64,000 nt of DNA from Paracoccaceae bacterium (GCA_027484915.1 JAIXSA010000156.1:62001-126000); one strand, 5' to 3'. Counted from the first letter of the stretch, positions 17,149 to 25,793 are shown. Numbers and translations: made by a program. Notes: generated from the sequence alone by a model not told the origin.

Positions 17149-18026
17149 TGGCCATGATCGCTGCCGACAACCGCGGCCTTCGGCTGGTGACGCGCTACGC
17201 CGTCCTGGTCCTGATCGCCATCATTTTCGTCTTCCCACTGGTCTTCATGCTGATGTCGAGCCTGAAGCCCGACCAGCAGCTTCTGGAAGATTCCAGCAAC
17301 CTGCGCGCCTTCCTTCCCGTCGGCGACATCAGCCTCACGAACTATTACGAGGCCTTCCAGCGCGCCCCCGTCGCGACCTTCGTCTTCAACTCGGTCCTGG
17401 TGACCGGGGTGACGGTTGCGCTGTCGCTCCTCCTGTGTTCGGCGGCCGGCTTCGCCTTCGTCTTCGTGAACTGGAAGGGCCGCGACACGCTGCTGGCCCT
17501 TCTCCTGGCTACGCTGATCCTGCCGTTCGAGACCATCGCCATCCCGCTTCTGATGATGGTCGCGCACTTGCCTTGGGTCGGCTTCGATGGCCTATCCTGG
17601 GGCTGGCTCAACAGTTACCACGTCCAAATCGTGCCTTTCATCGCCGACGGCCTGACGGTCTTCCTCTTCGTGCAGTACTTCAAGGACCTGCCGGGCGAGC
17701 TGATCGAGGCCGCACGGGTCGAGGGCGCCTCCTGGTGGCAGATCTACCGCAAGATCGTCATGCCGCTGTCGGGGCCGATCTTCGCCACCGCCGCGATCCT
17801 GAAGTTCCTGGTGATGTACAACCAGTACCTCTGGCCGCTGATGGTCACGCAGGAAGAAGGCTACCGCCCCGTCATGGTCGGCCTGCAATACTTCTTCCAG
17901 CTCAACGTCGCCTGGGGCGAGGTCATGGCCTACCTGAGCCTGATCACCGTCCCCGTCCTCGCCTTCTACCTTTACCTGCAGAAAGCCTTCATCGCGTCGA
18001 TCGCCTCGACCGGCGTGAAGGGTTAA
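17148..18026 (+). CDS. Sugar ABC transporter permease (MalG type)
   Basis: A 292-aa membrane protein of the carbohydrate uptake CUT1 family, partner of the preceding permease. It begins MAMIAADNRGLRLVTRYAVL and has about six transmembrane helices, an early periplasmic turn (SSLKPDQQLLEDSS) and the EAA loop LIEAARVEGASWWQIYRKIVMPL, followed by the terminal helices. The start is fixed by the one-base overlap (TGATG) with the upstream gene. The gene ends 11 bases before the glycoside hydrolase gene, so transporter and hydrolase are in one transcript. Confidence 0.95.
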   Translation: MAMIAADNRGLRLVTRYAVLVLIAIIFVFPLVFMLMSSLKPDQQLLEDSSNLRAFLPVGDISLTNYYEAFQRAPVATFVFNSVLVTGVTVALSLLLCSAAGFAFVFVNWKGRDTLLALLLATLILPFETIAIPLLMMVAHLPWVGFDGLSWGWLNSYHVQIVPFIADGLTVFLFVQYFKDLPGELIEAARVEGASWWQIYRKIVMPLSGPIFATAAILKFLVMYNQYLWPLMVTQEEGYRPVMVGLQYFFQLNVAWGEVMAYLSLITVPVLAFYLYLQKAFIASIASTGVKG

Positions 18027-18037
18027 CGGAGACCGAT

Positions 18038-19033
18038 ATGTCGTTCAAACACAAAGACCTCTGGTTCTGGGACAGCTGGTATGTCCAGGATGGCGACATC
18101 TGGCACGGGTATTTCCTGCAGGCCCCGAAGTCGCTGATCGACCCCGATGCGCGGCACCTGAACGCGACCCAGCGACACGCGGTGTCCAAGGACCTGACCA
18201 ACTGGACCGACATGGGCACGACCTTCGAGCCGCAGCGGAATGGCGCGGCTTGGGACGACAGCACGACCTGGACCGGGTCGGTCCTGAAGGGCGACGACGG
18301 GCTGTGGCATCTGTTCTACACCGGCACCCAGAAGTCCGAACAGTCGCTCTACCAGCGCATCGGCCATGCGACCTCGAAGGACCTGCACAACTGGACCCGT
18401 GTCGGCGACGGGTTGGCGCTGGACATGACCGGGCCGAACGCCGACTGCTATGAGAAGGACCACGCCATCGGCCACTGGCACGACCGGGCCATGCGCGACC
18501 CCTGGGTGATGAAGGACCCCGACGGCAAGGGCTGGCTGATGTACTTCACCGCCCGCGTGCCCGGCGTGCCCGAACCGAACGCCGGCGGGGCCATCGGCTT
18601 TGCGACCTCCCCTGACCTTGTCACCTGGACCCTGCAACCCCCGGTCTTCCACGGCGGCTTTGGCCAGCTGGAGGTCCCGCAGGTCTTCCAGGTTGGGCAG
18701 CACTGGTACTGCCTCTTCTGCACTTCGTCGCATCACTGGTCCGACCAATACCGCCGTGACAACCCGGAGACCCCGGTGACCGGCACCCACTACCTGATCG
18801 CCGACCACCCGCGCGGACCCTGGCGGATCGCGCCGGGTCCCTTCCTCGACGGGGCCGAGCCCTGCCGCCGCTATGCCGCTCGCATCGTCGACGGCCCGCA
18901 GGGTCTGGCGATCCTGGGCTTTGCCGACAGCGGCAAGGCGACCTTCGGCGGCTATGTCATGGACCCCGAGCCGGTCGTGATCGACCGCGACGGTCTTTTG
19001 CACGTTCAACCCCTCGCACAGGTGGCGGAGTAG
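18038..19033 (+). CDS. Five-bladed beta-propeller glycoside hydrolase, GH32/GH68-like (clan J/F)
   Basis: A 331-aa protein with repeated beta-propeller blade motifs (SKDLTNWTDMG, SKDLHNWTRVGD, SPDLVTWTLQPP). Three acidic positions match clan GH-J: D12 in WFWDSW, as in the GH68 WDSW nucleophile motif; D154 in RDPWV, the RDP motif; and E212 in LEVPQVF, the acid/base position. A TWTGS motif (77-81) corresponds to the family WSGS. No signal peptide is visible, so it probably acts in the cytoplasm on a sugar brought in by the adjacent ABC transporter, perhaps a fructoside. It sits between permease and ATPase genes with 3-11 base gaps. Family assignment is fair; substrate is unknown. Confidence 0.75.
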   Translation: MSFKHKDLWFWDSWYVQDGDIWHGYFLQAPKSLIDPDARHLNATQRHAVSKDLTNWTDMGTTFEPQRNGAAWDDSTTWTGSVLKGDDGLWHLFYTGTQKSEQSLYQRIGHATSKDLHNWTRVGDGLALDMTGPNADCYEKDHAIGHWHDRAMRDPWVMKDPDGKGWLMYFTARVPGVPEPNAGGAIGFATSPDLVTWTLQPPVFHGGFGQLEVPQVFQVGQHWYCLFCTSSHHWSDQYRRDNPETPVTGTHYLIADHPRGPWRIAPGPFLDGAEPCRRYAARIVDGPQGLAILGFADSGKATFGGYVMDPEPVVIDRDGLLHVQPLAQVAE

Positions 19034-19036
19034 CTC

Positions 19037-20128
19037 ATGGCCCGGATTTCCCTACGAGACGTCAAGAAAAGCTACGGCCAGACCCATGTGATCAAGGGGG
19101 TCGACATCGACATCGACGATGGCGAGTTCTGCGTCTTCGTCGGTCCCTCCGGCTGCGGGAAATCCACGCTGCTGCGGATGATCGCGGGGTTGGAGGACAT
19201 CTCCTCGGGCGAACTCAAGATCGGCGAGACGGTGGTCAACGAACTGCCCCCCGCGCAGCGTGGCGTGGCGATGGTGTTCCAGTCCTACGCGATCTTCCCG
19301 CACATGACGGTGCGCGAGAACGTGGCCTTCGGTCTGACCATCTCGGGTGCCTCGAAAGAGGAAAAGGACGCCAAGGTGGCCGAGGCTGCGCGCATCCTGC
19401 AGATGGAACATCTTCTGGACCGCCGGCCCAGCCAGCTTTCCGGCGGCCAGCGCCAGCGCGTCGCCATCGGGCGGGCCATCGTGCGGAAGCCGCAGGTGTT
19501 CCTGTTCGATGAACCCCTGTCCAACCTCGATGCCGCCCTGCGCATGGACATGCGGATGGAGATCGGCAAGCTCCACCAGCAGTTGGGCGCGACGATGATC
19601 TATGTCACCCACGACCAGGTCGAGGCGATGACGCTGGCCGACAAGATCGTGGTCCTGAAGGACGGGATGGTCATGCAGATCGGCGCGCCGATGGACCTTT
19701 ATCACGACCCGGCGAACCTGTTCGTCGCGGGCTTCCTTGGGGCGCCGTCGATGAACTTCATCAAGGTGAAGGTCCAAGGGGTGAACGGCGGCAAGGTGCT
19801 GGTCTCCAATGCCGCATTGGACCCGGTGGAAGTGTCGGGCAAGCGGGCGTCTTTCAAGGTCGGCGACGAGGCGATCCTGGGCCTGCGGCCGCAGTATCTT
19901 GCGGTGGCGCAGGGCGCGGGCAAGCTGCATGGGGCCGTGGCCTTGACCGAACGCCTGGGGGCCGAGACGGTGGTCGAGGTGACCTTGAAGGACGGCAACC
20001 CGCTGATCGCGGCCCTGTCGCATGACGCGGTCTTCGACATCGGGGCGCAGATGAACCTGGATTTCGACCCCGAGAAGGCGCATCTCTTTCCGAACGAACC
20101 TGGCGCGGGAAGTGTTAACAAACACTGA
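19037..20128 (+). CDS. Sugar ABC transporter ATPase (MalK/UgpC type)
   Basis: A 363-aa CUT1 ATPase that powers the two upstream permeases from the cytoplasmic side. The nucleotide-binding domain has Walker A GPSGCGKS, Q-loop VFQSYAIFPHMTVRENVAFGL, signature LSGGQRQRVAIGRAI, Walker B VFLFDEPLSNLDAALR and the H-loop VTHDQVEAM. From about residue 235 there is a TOBE/OB-type regulatory extension (ILGLRPQYL; VVEVTLKDGNPLIAAL). It is the last gene of the lacI-headed operon, beginning 3 bases after the hydrolase stop, and faces the FGGY kinase gene convergently. Confidence 0.97.
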   Translation: MARISLRDVKKSYGQTHVIKGVDIDIDDGEFCVFVGPSGCGKSTLLRMIAGLEDISSGELKIGETVVNELPPAQRGVAMVFQSYAIFPHMTVRENVAFGLTISGASKEEKDAKVAEAARILQMEHLLDRRPSQLSGGQRQRVAIGRAIVRKPQVFLFDEPLSNLDAALRMDMRMEIGKLHQQLGATMIYVTHDQVEAMTLADKIVVLKDGMVMQIGAPMDLYHDPANLFVAGFLGAPSMNFIKVKVQGVNGGKVLVSNAALDPVEVSGKRASFKVGDEAILGLRPQYLAVAQGAGKLHGAVALTERLGAETVVEVTLKDGNPLIAALSHDAVFDIGAQMNLDFDPEKAHLFPNEPGAGSVNKH

Positions 20129-20164
20129 ACGCCTGCAGGCAAGTCATTGAAAAGAAAGGTCTGC

Positions 20165-20193
20165 AAGACTGTCCACGCGTGGGCAGGTCTTCC
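20165..20193. terminator. Palindromic element between convergent operons, probable bidirectional terminator
   Basis: The 76-base convergent gap between the ABC ATPase gene and the kinase gene holds an imperfect hairpin built on CCACGCGTGG (20173-20182), with flanking arms AAGAC/GTCTT (20165-20191). A near-identical 20-mer, CCACGCGTGGGCAGGTCTTC here, recurs at 34269-34288 with one base changed, again right after a gene. No long T-tract is present. Confidence 0.5.
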
Positions 20194-20204
20194 ACTTGCC
20201 CCGG

Positions 20205-21650
20205 TCAGCCCATCGCCTGCCGCACCGCCGCTGCCCAGCGGGCCCGCAGGTCGGTTCGGGTCGCGGCCTCCATCCGGGGGACCAGTGAAACGCCGTCCTC
20301 CGGCAGGGCCAGGGTGACCCCCATCCCCGCCATCGCCATCGCCGCTACCCCGAAGACCCCGATCTCCTCGATGCCCGAGACAAGCACCGGCCGCCCGATC
20401 AGGTCGGCCTGCAGCTGCATCAGGAACCCGTTTCCCGACGCCCCCCCATCCGCTCTCAACTCGGCCAGGGGCTGCCCGATATCCGCCTCCATCGCCTGAA
20501 GGACGTCCGCGATCTGGTGGGCAATCGCCTCGAAGGTTGCGCGGGCGAGGTGGGCGGGGCGGGTCCCGTGGGTCATCCCCGCGACGCTCCCCCGCGCCGC
20601 GTCGTTCCAGTGTGGTGCCCCAAGCCCCGCCAGCGCCGGGACGAAGGTCACCCCTCCCGCATCTGGCACCGTCTGGGCCAGGTCCGACAGCGCCGCCGCA
20701 TCCCCCACACCCAGAAGCCCCGCCATGAACGCCGCCGCCTGCGCCGAGACGGTGATGTTCCCCTCCAGTGCGTGGGCGGTCCCGTTCCGGTCGGTCCAGG
20801 CGATGGTCCCGGACAACCCGTGCCGAGACGCGGTGCGGGCGGGGGTAAGCGTCATCAAGGACGACCCGGTCCCGTAGGTCGCCTTCACCGCCCCCGGCGC
20901 GCGGATGCCGTGGCCGTAGAGGGCGGCATGGCTGTCGCCCATCATGGCCTGGATCGGCACGCCGCCGGGCAGGGCTGTGGCACCTGCGGCGGTGGTGCCG
21001 AACCGGCTGTCGGACGGGAGCGGATCTGGCAGGCAGTCGACCGGCGCGCCGAAGATAGCGCCAAGGTCGGCAGAGAAGGTCAGGCTGCGGGTGTCGAACA
21101 GCTGGGTCCGGCTGGCGTTGGAGTGGTCGGTGGCGAAGCTTGCCCCGCCGGTCAGGTTCCAGAGAAGCCACGCATCCACCGTCCCCGCGCGAAGCCGGCC
21201 TTCCGCATGCAGTGCAGCGGCGGAAGGAACGTTCCGCAGCACCCAGGCAAGCTTCGATGCAGGGAAGAGCGGATTGATCCCAAGGCCCGTGGCGGTGACG
21301 ACGGCGGGATCGTGGCCGGCGGCGATGAGGGCCGCGCAGTCCTCGGCGGTGCGGCGACACTGCCAGATCGGGGCGGGACAGATGGGCTGGCTGGTGGCGC
21401 TGTCCCACAGGACAAGCGTTTCGCGCTGGTTGGCGATGGCGATGGCGTCGGGCGTGCCTGCTTGCCCGACAATCGTTGCGATGACCTGCTGGACCGAGGC
21501 CCAGACGTCGGACGCGGATTGCTCGGCCCAACCCGGGTGGGGATAGCTGGTGGTCAGGGGTGACGAGGCCCGGGCGAGGATGCTGCCGGTCTGGTCGATC
21601 AACAGCGCCTTGGTGTTCGTGGTGCCCTGGTCGATGGCAAGGACACGCAT
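20205..21650 (-). CDS. FGGY-family carbohydrate kinase
   Basis: A 481-aa glycerol-kinase-like sugar kinase. The N-terminal phosphate-binding motif AIDQGTTNTKALLID and the C-terminal FGGY signature region (ELRADGGASGNGFLMQLQADLIGRPV) are present, with an ATP-binding GTGSSLM loop between. Residues near 75-85 (QRETLVLWD) and 95-105 match the kinase core. Because it lies downstream of a fucose-isomerase-like gene and a split transketolase on the same strand (4 bases from the next gene), it likely phosphorylates a ketose produced by the isomerase, which the transketolase then cleaves. Glycerol, ribulose and apulose kinases are all in this family, so the substrate cannot be fixed here. Confidence 0.9.
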   Translation of the reverse strand: MRVLAIDQGTTNTKALLIDQTGSILARASSPLTTSYPHPGWAEQSASDVWASVQQVIATIVGQAGTPDAIAIANQRETLVLWDSATSQPICPAPIWQCRRTAEDCAALIAAGHDPAVVTATGLGINPLFPASKLAWVLRNVPSAAALHAEGRLRAGTVDAWLLWNLTGGASFATDHSNASRTQLFDTRSLTFSADLGAIFGAPVDCLPDPLPSDSRFGTTAAGATALPGGVPIQAMMGDSHAALYGHGIRAPGAVKATYGTGSSLMTLTPARTASRHGLSGTIAWTDRNGTAHALEGNITVSAQAAAFMAGLLGVGDAAALSDLAQTVPDAGGVTFVPALAGLGAPHWNDAARGSVAGMTHGTRPAHLARATFEAIAHQIADVLQAMEADIGQPLAELRADGGASGNGFLMQLQADLIGRPVLVSGIEEIGVFGVAAMAMAGMGVTLALPEDGVSLVPRMEAATRTDLRARWAAAVRQAMG

Positions 21651-21653
21651 CGG

Positions 21654-22610
21654 TCAGGCTTTCCGTTTCAGCGCGCGGTGGGCGGCGGCGGCGATGCCCT
21701 CGGGGGAAAGGCCGTATTCCTGGAAGAGCCAGTCCGTCGACCCGGTGGGCAGGAAGCCGGGAAAGCCGACGCGTTCGACCGGGACGGGTTGGTTCGCCGA
21801 CGTGAACTCTGCCACCGCGCCGCCGAGGCCGCCGCGGATCGAGGCTTCCTCGACCGTCACGATCGCGCCGGTCGCGGCGGCCCGGTGCAGAGCAGCTTCA
21901 TCCAATGGGTTGATGGTCGAGAAGTTCAGGACACGGGCGTGGATGCCTTCGGCTTGTAGCACTTCGGCGGCATCTGCGGCGAGGTGGACGGTGGTGCCGC
22001 AGGCGATGATGGCGATGTCGCTCCCCTCGCGCACCACCTCGGCCTTGCCGGGGCGGAAGGTGCGGTTTGGGATGTCGAGGTCCGGAACGGGCATCCGGGA
22101 CAGGCGAAGGTAGACCGGCCCGTCGTGCTGCGCCGCCCACTTCACCGCTTCCGCGGTTTCCCATGCATCGGCGGGGACGATCACGGTAAGGTTCGTCAGC
22201 GGCCGCAGCCAGGCGAAATCCTCGATGGAGTGGTGGGTCGCGCCGAGTTCTCCGTAGGCAACCCCGGAGGACTGGCCGACGAGTTTCACGTTGAAGTTGG
22301 CATAGGCGAGGTCGGCCTTAACCTGTTCAAGCGCGCGCCCGGTGATGAAGCAGGAGGCGGCGGAGACAAAGGGGATGCGGCCGCCGTTCGCCAGACCCGC
22401 GCCGACACCGACCATCACCTGTTCGGCGATGCCGACGTTGATCAGGCGGTCGGCGAACTTCTTCTGGAAGCTGTTCAGCTTGGAAGATCCGACCGAGTCG
22501 TTGACGACGGCGACGATGCGGGGGTCGGCCTCGGCCAGTTGCTCCAGCGTGGCGACCCAGGCGTTCCGGCAGTCCTGGAGACCGGCGGCGGTGGGGGTGA
22601 CGGTTGCCAT
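21654..22610 (-). CDS. Transketolase C-terminal subunit (split transketolase)
   Basis: A 318-aa protein equal to the pyrimidine-binding and C-terminal domains of transketolase. It carries the INVGIAEQ segment whose Glu activates thiamine diphosphate, an FVSAASCFITGRA strand, the GATHHSIEDFAWLRPL loop, and a C-terminal EEASIRGGLGGAVAEF domain. The partner with the diphosphate-binding domain is encoded immediately upstream, with the stop and start codons sharing one base (TGATG). Split transketolases are often dedicated to special sugars rather than to the pentose-phosphate pathway. With the kinase and isomerase genes it forms a four-gene catabolic operon. Confidence 0.93.
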   Translation of the reverse strand: MATVTPTAAGLQDCRNAWVATLEQLAEADPRIVAVVNDSVGSSKLNSFQKKFADRLINVGIAEQVMVGVGAGLANGGRIPFVSAASCFITGRALEQVKADLAYANFNVKLVGQSSGVAYGELGATHHSIEDFAWLRPLTNLTVIVPADAWETAEAVKWAAQHDGPVYLRLSRMPVPDLDIPNRTFRPGKAEVVREGSDIAIIACGTTVHLAADAAEVLQAEGIHARVLNFSTINPLDEAALHRAAATGAIVTVEEASIRGGLGGAVAEFTSANQPVPVERVGFPGFLPTGSTDWLFQEYGLSPEGIAAAAHRALKRKA

Positions 22611-23425
22611 CAGACCAGTTCCTTCATCGCTTGGTCGTACTGCGCGGCGTTCGGGACGCCGTGGTGCCAGGAGGCGACGTTTTCCATGAACGAGACGCCC
22701 TTTCCCTTGGTGGTATTGGCGATAACGCAGCGCGGTTTGCTGGCCGGAGCCGCGCCAAGCACGGCGAGGAGGGCGGCGTGGTCGTGGCCATCGACTTCCA
22801 CGACATCAAAGCCGAAGGCGCGGTACTTGTCGTCCAAGGGGTCAAGGCCCGAGGTTTCCTCAGTCCCCGCGCCCTGCTGCAGGCGATTGCGGTCGATGAT
22901 CAGGGTCAGGTGCGAAAGCTTGCGGTGGCCAGCGACCATCGCGGCCTCCCAATTGGAGCCTTCCTGCTGTTCGCCATCGCCGGTCAGGACGAAGGTGCGG
23001 TAGGTGGCGCCGGTGAGTTGGCCCGCGATGGCGATGCCGGTGGCGACAGGGAAACCGTGGCCGAGGGGGCCGGTGTTGGTCTCGACCCCCGGCAGGTAGT
23101 TCCGGTTCGGGTGACCGTTGAGGAGGGACTTTGGCTGCATGTAGGTCTGCAGCCAGTCCTCGGGGAAGTAGCCCGCCGCGCAGAGGGCGGAGTAGAGCGC
23201 CCCGGTCGCGTGGCCCTTGGACATGACGAAACGGTCACGGTCCGGCCAGTCAGGGCGTTTTGCATCGAAGTTCAGAACGCCGAAGTAGAGTGTCGCCAGG
23301 ATGTCCATCGCCGAAAAGTCGCCGCCTGGATGGCCCAGCTGCGCGCGGTGTACCATCGTGAAGGCGGTCCGGCGCATCCAGAGCGCCTTTTCGCGGATCA
23401 GCGGGACCTTGTCGTTCATCAGCAT
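22610..23425 (-). CDS. Transketolase N-terminal subunit (split transketolase)
   Basis: A 271-aa protein containing the ThDP-diphosphate-binding domain of transketolase: HRAQLGHPGGDFSAMDILATLYF, SKGHATGALYSAL, the ThDP/Mg motif GDGEQQEGSNWEA (about 153-165) and NRLQQ. It is half the length of full transketolases and is completed by the next gene. The reaction would be transfer of a two-carbon unit from a phosphorylated ketose. The gene begins 3 bases after the isomerase-like stop codon. Start M1 or M3 (MLMNDKV) cannot be separated. Confidence 0.93.
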   Translation of the reverse strand: MLMNDKVPLIREKALWMRRTAFTMVHRAQLGHPGGDFSAMDILATLYFGVLNFDAKRPDWPDRDRFVMSKGHATGALYSALCAAGYFPEDWLQTYMQPKSLLNGHPNRNYLPGVETNTGPLGHGFPVATGIAIAGQLTGATYRTFVLTGDGEQQEGSNWEAAMVAGHRKLSHLTLIIDRNRLQQGAGTEETSGLDPLDDKYRAFGFDVVEVDGHDHAALLAVLGAAPASKPRCVIANTTKGKGVSFMENVASWHHGVPNAAQYDQAMKELV

Positions 23426-23428
23426 CGG

Positions 23429-24895
23429 TCAGAACCTGTTCGGCATGTAAAGCTGCGGCTCTGGCTCGCCGCCGTGGTGGTAGATCGGCCAGCCGAGGTA
23501 GCGGGTCACCGCCTCGTTCACCACATCGGCGTGGTGGCCGCGGACCATCGCGACGTGGTGTTCGAATCCGTTCTGGGTTACGAATTTCAGGAGTTTCCGC
23601 AGGCCCTGCACGCGGGTGGTGGCGATGCCGCCGTCCATCGCGAAGGGGTGGTCGGTGAACTCGCCCTCGCCCAGATAGCATTTCACCGTGCCGCGTCGGT
23701 CGTCGGTCGAAAGGCGGAAATAGGTCATCGGGCCGGGTTTGACCTTACCCTTCACCGCGCCAAAGCATTTCGACCGGCCGATGGTTTCGCCCAGCACGTC
23801 CAGCTCGCCCACTTCGGGCGTGTCGCCGATGAAGGACTTGGGATAGTTGCCGCAATGGGTGCAGACGCAGAGGTCTTCCTCGTAGGCGTAGTTGTTGTTC
23901 CAGTCGAGGATCGCGGGCGGCGCGCCGGAGGCGAGCGCGAGGGCGTACATGGACAGCGCGCCCATTATGTCGACCTCGCAGGCCGAGGGCATGAGGTCTT
24001 CGCCCATCATCGACATGGTCAGGCAGGTGGCGCAGCCGAAGTTGTCCTGCAAGCTGCGCCAGCACTGGATTGCGCTGGCGTCGCAGCCGTTTTCTTCGAT
24101 CCAGCGGTTGACGGCGAGGGTCCAGCGGGCCTGCTTCTCGATCTGGGCGGGCTGGATATGGGCCGGGATCTTGCCGTAGGTCTTCACCTTCTCCAGCGTG
24201 GTCAGGAGGGCAGGGTCGTCGTTCTGGATGGCGGAAGCGGCTCCCATCATCTCGCTGAGGTCCACCGTCACGACGGTGACGCCAGCGGCTTGCAGCAGTT
24301 TCTCGCTGTAGCGCATGGTCTGGAACGCGCCCGTGCGCGCGCCGATTGAACCGAGGCGGGCGTTGCGCAGGCCCCTGACGGTGCGGCAGACCCGGGCAAA
24401 GCGGTCCAGGTCGCGGCCGAACTCCTCGCCCCAGGTGTCGCAGGTGTGGTTGGTCGTCTCGGTGAACGGGACGCCGTATTGCCAGAAGTTGTTGGTGACG
24501 CTGATCTTGCCGCAGAAGGCGTCGCGGCGTTCGGAGACGGAGACTTTGGCGACTTCGTCGTTCGACGCCTGAAGGAGGATCGGCACGTTCAGCCGGGCAC
24601 GGTTGACGAGTTCGGCCACCGCTATCTCGTCCCCGAAGTTCGGAAGGCAGATCACCAGCCCGTCGATCTTGTCGCCGTTCGCCTTGAAGTGGGCGGCGTA
24701 AAGGTCGGCGTCGGCGATGGACTGCACGGCACCGTTGGCAGTGGCCTCGAAGGGCAGGATCACCGCGTCAATGTTCAGCTTCGAAAGCTGCGCCAGAACG
24801 TCGTCGCGCGCGGCCTTGCAGGGCGCGGGGCTGAAGAAGGCGCGGCTGCCGATGACGACGCCAAGGCTGATCTTGCGTTTGAACAGTGCCGACAT
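23429..24895 (-). CDS. L-fucose/L-arabinose isomerase-like protein
   Basis: A 488-aa protein of the fucose/arabinose isomerase superfamily. The N-terminal part is a flavodoxin-like domain (LGVVIGSRAFFSP; DGLVICLPNFGDEIAVAEL; NVPILLQASNDEV), the middle contains CWRSLQDNFGCATCLTMSMMGE, and the C-terminal half carries plausible metal ligands: Glu in ACEVD, Asp in ILDWNNNY and His in MVRGHH. Such enzymes interconvert aldoses and ketoses with Mn2+. Extra Cys pairs (CVCTHC) are noticeable. It is the first gene of the minus operon, has a strong GGGAGGAA ribosome site, and lies divergent from the DeoR regulator. Substrate unknown. Confidence 0.82.
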   Translation of the reverse strand: MSALFKRKISLGVVIGSRAFFSPAPCKAARDDVLAQLSKLNIDAVILPFEATANGAVQSIADADLYAAHFKANGDKIDGLVICLPNFGDEIAVAELVNRARLNVPILLQASNDEVAKVSVSERRDAFCGKISVTNNFWQYGVPFTETTNHTCDTWGEEFGRDLDRFARVCRTVRGLRNARLGSIGARTGAFQTMRYSEKLLQAAGVTVVTVDLSEMMGAASAIQNDDPALLTTLEKVKTYGKIPAHIQPAQIEKQARWTLAVNRWIEENGCDASAIQCWRSLQDNFGCATCLTMSMMGEDLMPSACEVDIMGALSMYALALASGAPPAILDWNNNYAYEEDLCVCTHCGNYPKSFIGDTPEVGELDVLGETIGRSKCFGAVKGKVKPGPMTYFRLSTDDRRGTVKCYLGEGEFTDHPFAMDGGIATTRVQGLRKLLKFVTQNGFEHHVAMVRGHHADVVNEAVTRYLGWPIYHHGGEPEPQLYMPNRF

Positions 24896-24994
24896 GCATT
24901 CCTCCCTTGCGATAATTTTTGATTAATGCTGTTTGCTTTCGTTTGCAAAGGAAATCGCAATCGTTAGACTGCGGATCATCGATGTAGGTGCCGA
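24896..24994. promoter_or_regulatory. Divergent control region between isomerase operon and DeoR-type regulator
   Basis: A 99-base, AT-rich spacer. The core GTTTGCTTTCGTTTGCAAAG (24931-24950) contains a direct repeat of GTTTGC with 10-base spacing and a short inverted repeat TTTGC...GCAAA (24932-24936 and 24945-24949). TTTCGTTT-type cores are typical of DeoR/GlpR operators. Both divergent genes are likely controlled from here. Confidence 0.55.
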
Positions 24995-25777
24995 ATGCCT
25001 GAGCCTTCCCCCGGTCTTCTGTCCGAACCCCGTCGCCGCCGCATTCTGGACTGGATTCAGGAGGAGGGCTCGGCCCGGGTGCGCGATCTGGCAATTGCCT
25101 TTCAGGTCAGCGAGGCGACAATCCGGCAGGATCTGGAGCGGCTGGAGCAGGAAGGCCAAATCACCCGTGAGCATGGCGGGGCATTTCTGAACACGGTGCC
25201 GACCCAAGTGGGCACGATGACGCTGCATCACCAGGAGAACATGGAGGAAAAGCGCCGGATCGGTGCGCTGGCGGCGGACCTGGTGAAGGATGGCGAGACG
25301 ATCATTCTGGACGCGGGCACGACGACCACGGAAATCGCGCTGAGGCTGGTGTCGCGAAAGAACCTGACCGTGATCACCAACGCGCTGAACATCGCGATCA
25401 TCCTTGGCGCGGTGCCGGGGAACGCGGTGCACATGCCGGGCGGGCAGTTCAAGGCGCCGACGCTGTCTCTGTCAGGCGACAAGTCGGTGGAGTACTTCCG
25501 CAACATCTTTGCCGGCAAGCTGTTTCTCGCCACGGCCGGGGTCGCGCTGGATGCGGGGCTGACCTATCCGTCCTTCGCCGACCTGCAACTGAAGGAAGCG
25601 ATGATCAAGGCGGCCTCGCGCGTCTATCTGGTTGCCGACAGCACCAAGATCAACAAGTCCAGCTTCACCCGGCTGGGATCGCTGGAGATGATCCACTCCT
25701 TCGTGACCGACAGCGGAATCTCCGAGGCCGACGCGAATGCCTTCCGGGCGCGCGGGATCGAGATGCTGATCGCGTGA
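24995..25777 (+). CDS. DeoR/GlpR-family transcriptional regulator
   Basis: A 260-aa repressor. The N-terminal winged helix (RRRRILDWIQEEGSARVRDLA, SEATIRQDLERLEQEGQITREHGGA) is followed by the DeoR C-terminal sensor domain, a ribose-isomerase-like fold with the phosphosugar-binding motifs LDAGTTTTEIA and VITNALNIA, and the late VADSTKINKSSFTRLG. DeoR proteins usually sense a phosphorylated sugar intermediate, so the effector may be the product of the FGGY kinase. It is divergent from the isomerase/transketolase/kinase operon. Confidence 0.94.
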   Translation: MPEPSPGLLSEPRRRRILDWIQEEGSARVRDLAIAFQVSEATIRQDLERLEQEGQITREHGGAFLNTVPTQVGTMTLHHQENMEEKRRIGALAADLVKDGETIILDAGTTTTEIALRLVSRKNLTVITNALNIAIILGAVPGNAVHMPGGQFKAPTLSLSGDKSVEYFRNIFAGKLFLATAGVALDAGLTYPSFADLQLKEAMIKAASRVYLVADSTKINKSSFTRLGSLEMIHSFVTDSGISEADANAFRARGIEMLIA

Positions 25778-25793
25778 GCGGCTTTCCAAGGGA

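Noticed and set aside
22604-24349. A 581-codon plus-strand frame opposite the transketolase and isomerase genes
   Set aside because: It spans across gene boundaries of three well-supported minus-strand genes, so it is a shadow frame.
20205-24895. A sulfoquinovose (sulfo-transketolase) pathway
   Set aside because: A split transketolase and an isomerase fit loosely, but there is no sulfoquinovosidase, sulfo-sugar exporter or sulfolactaldehyde enzyme in the window, and a kinase is not part of that scheme as I know it.
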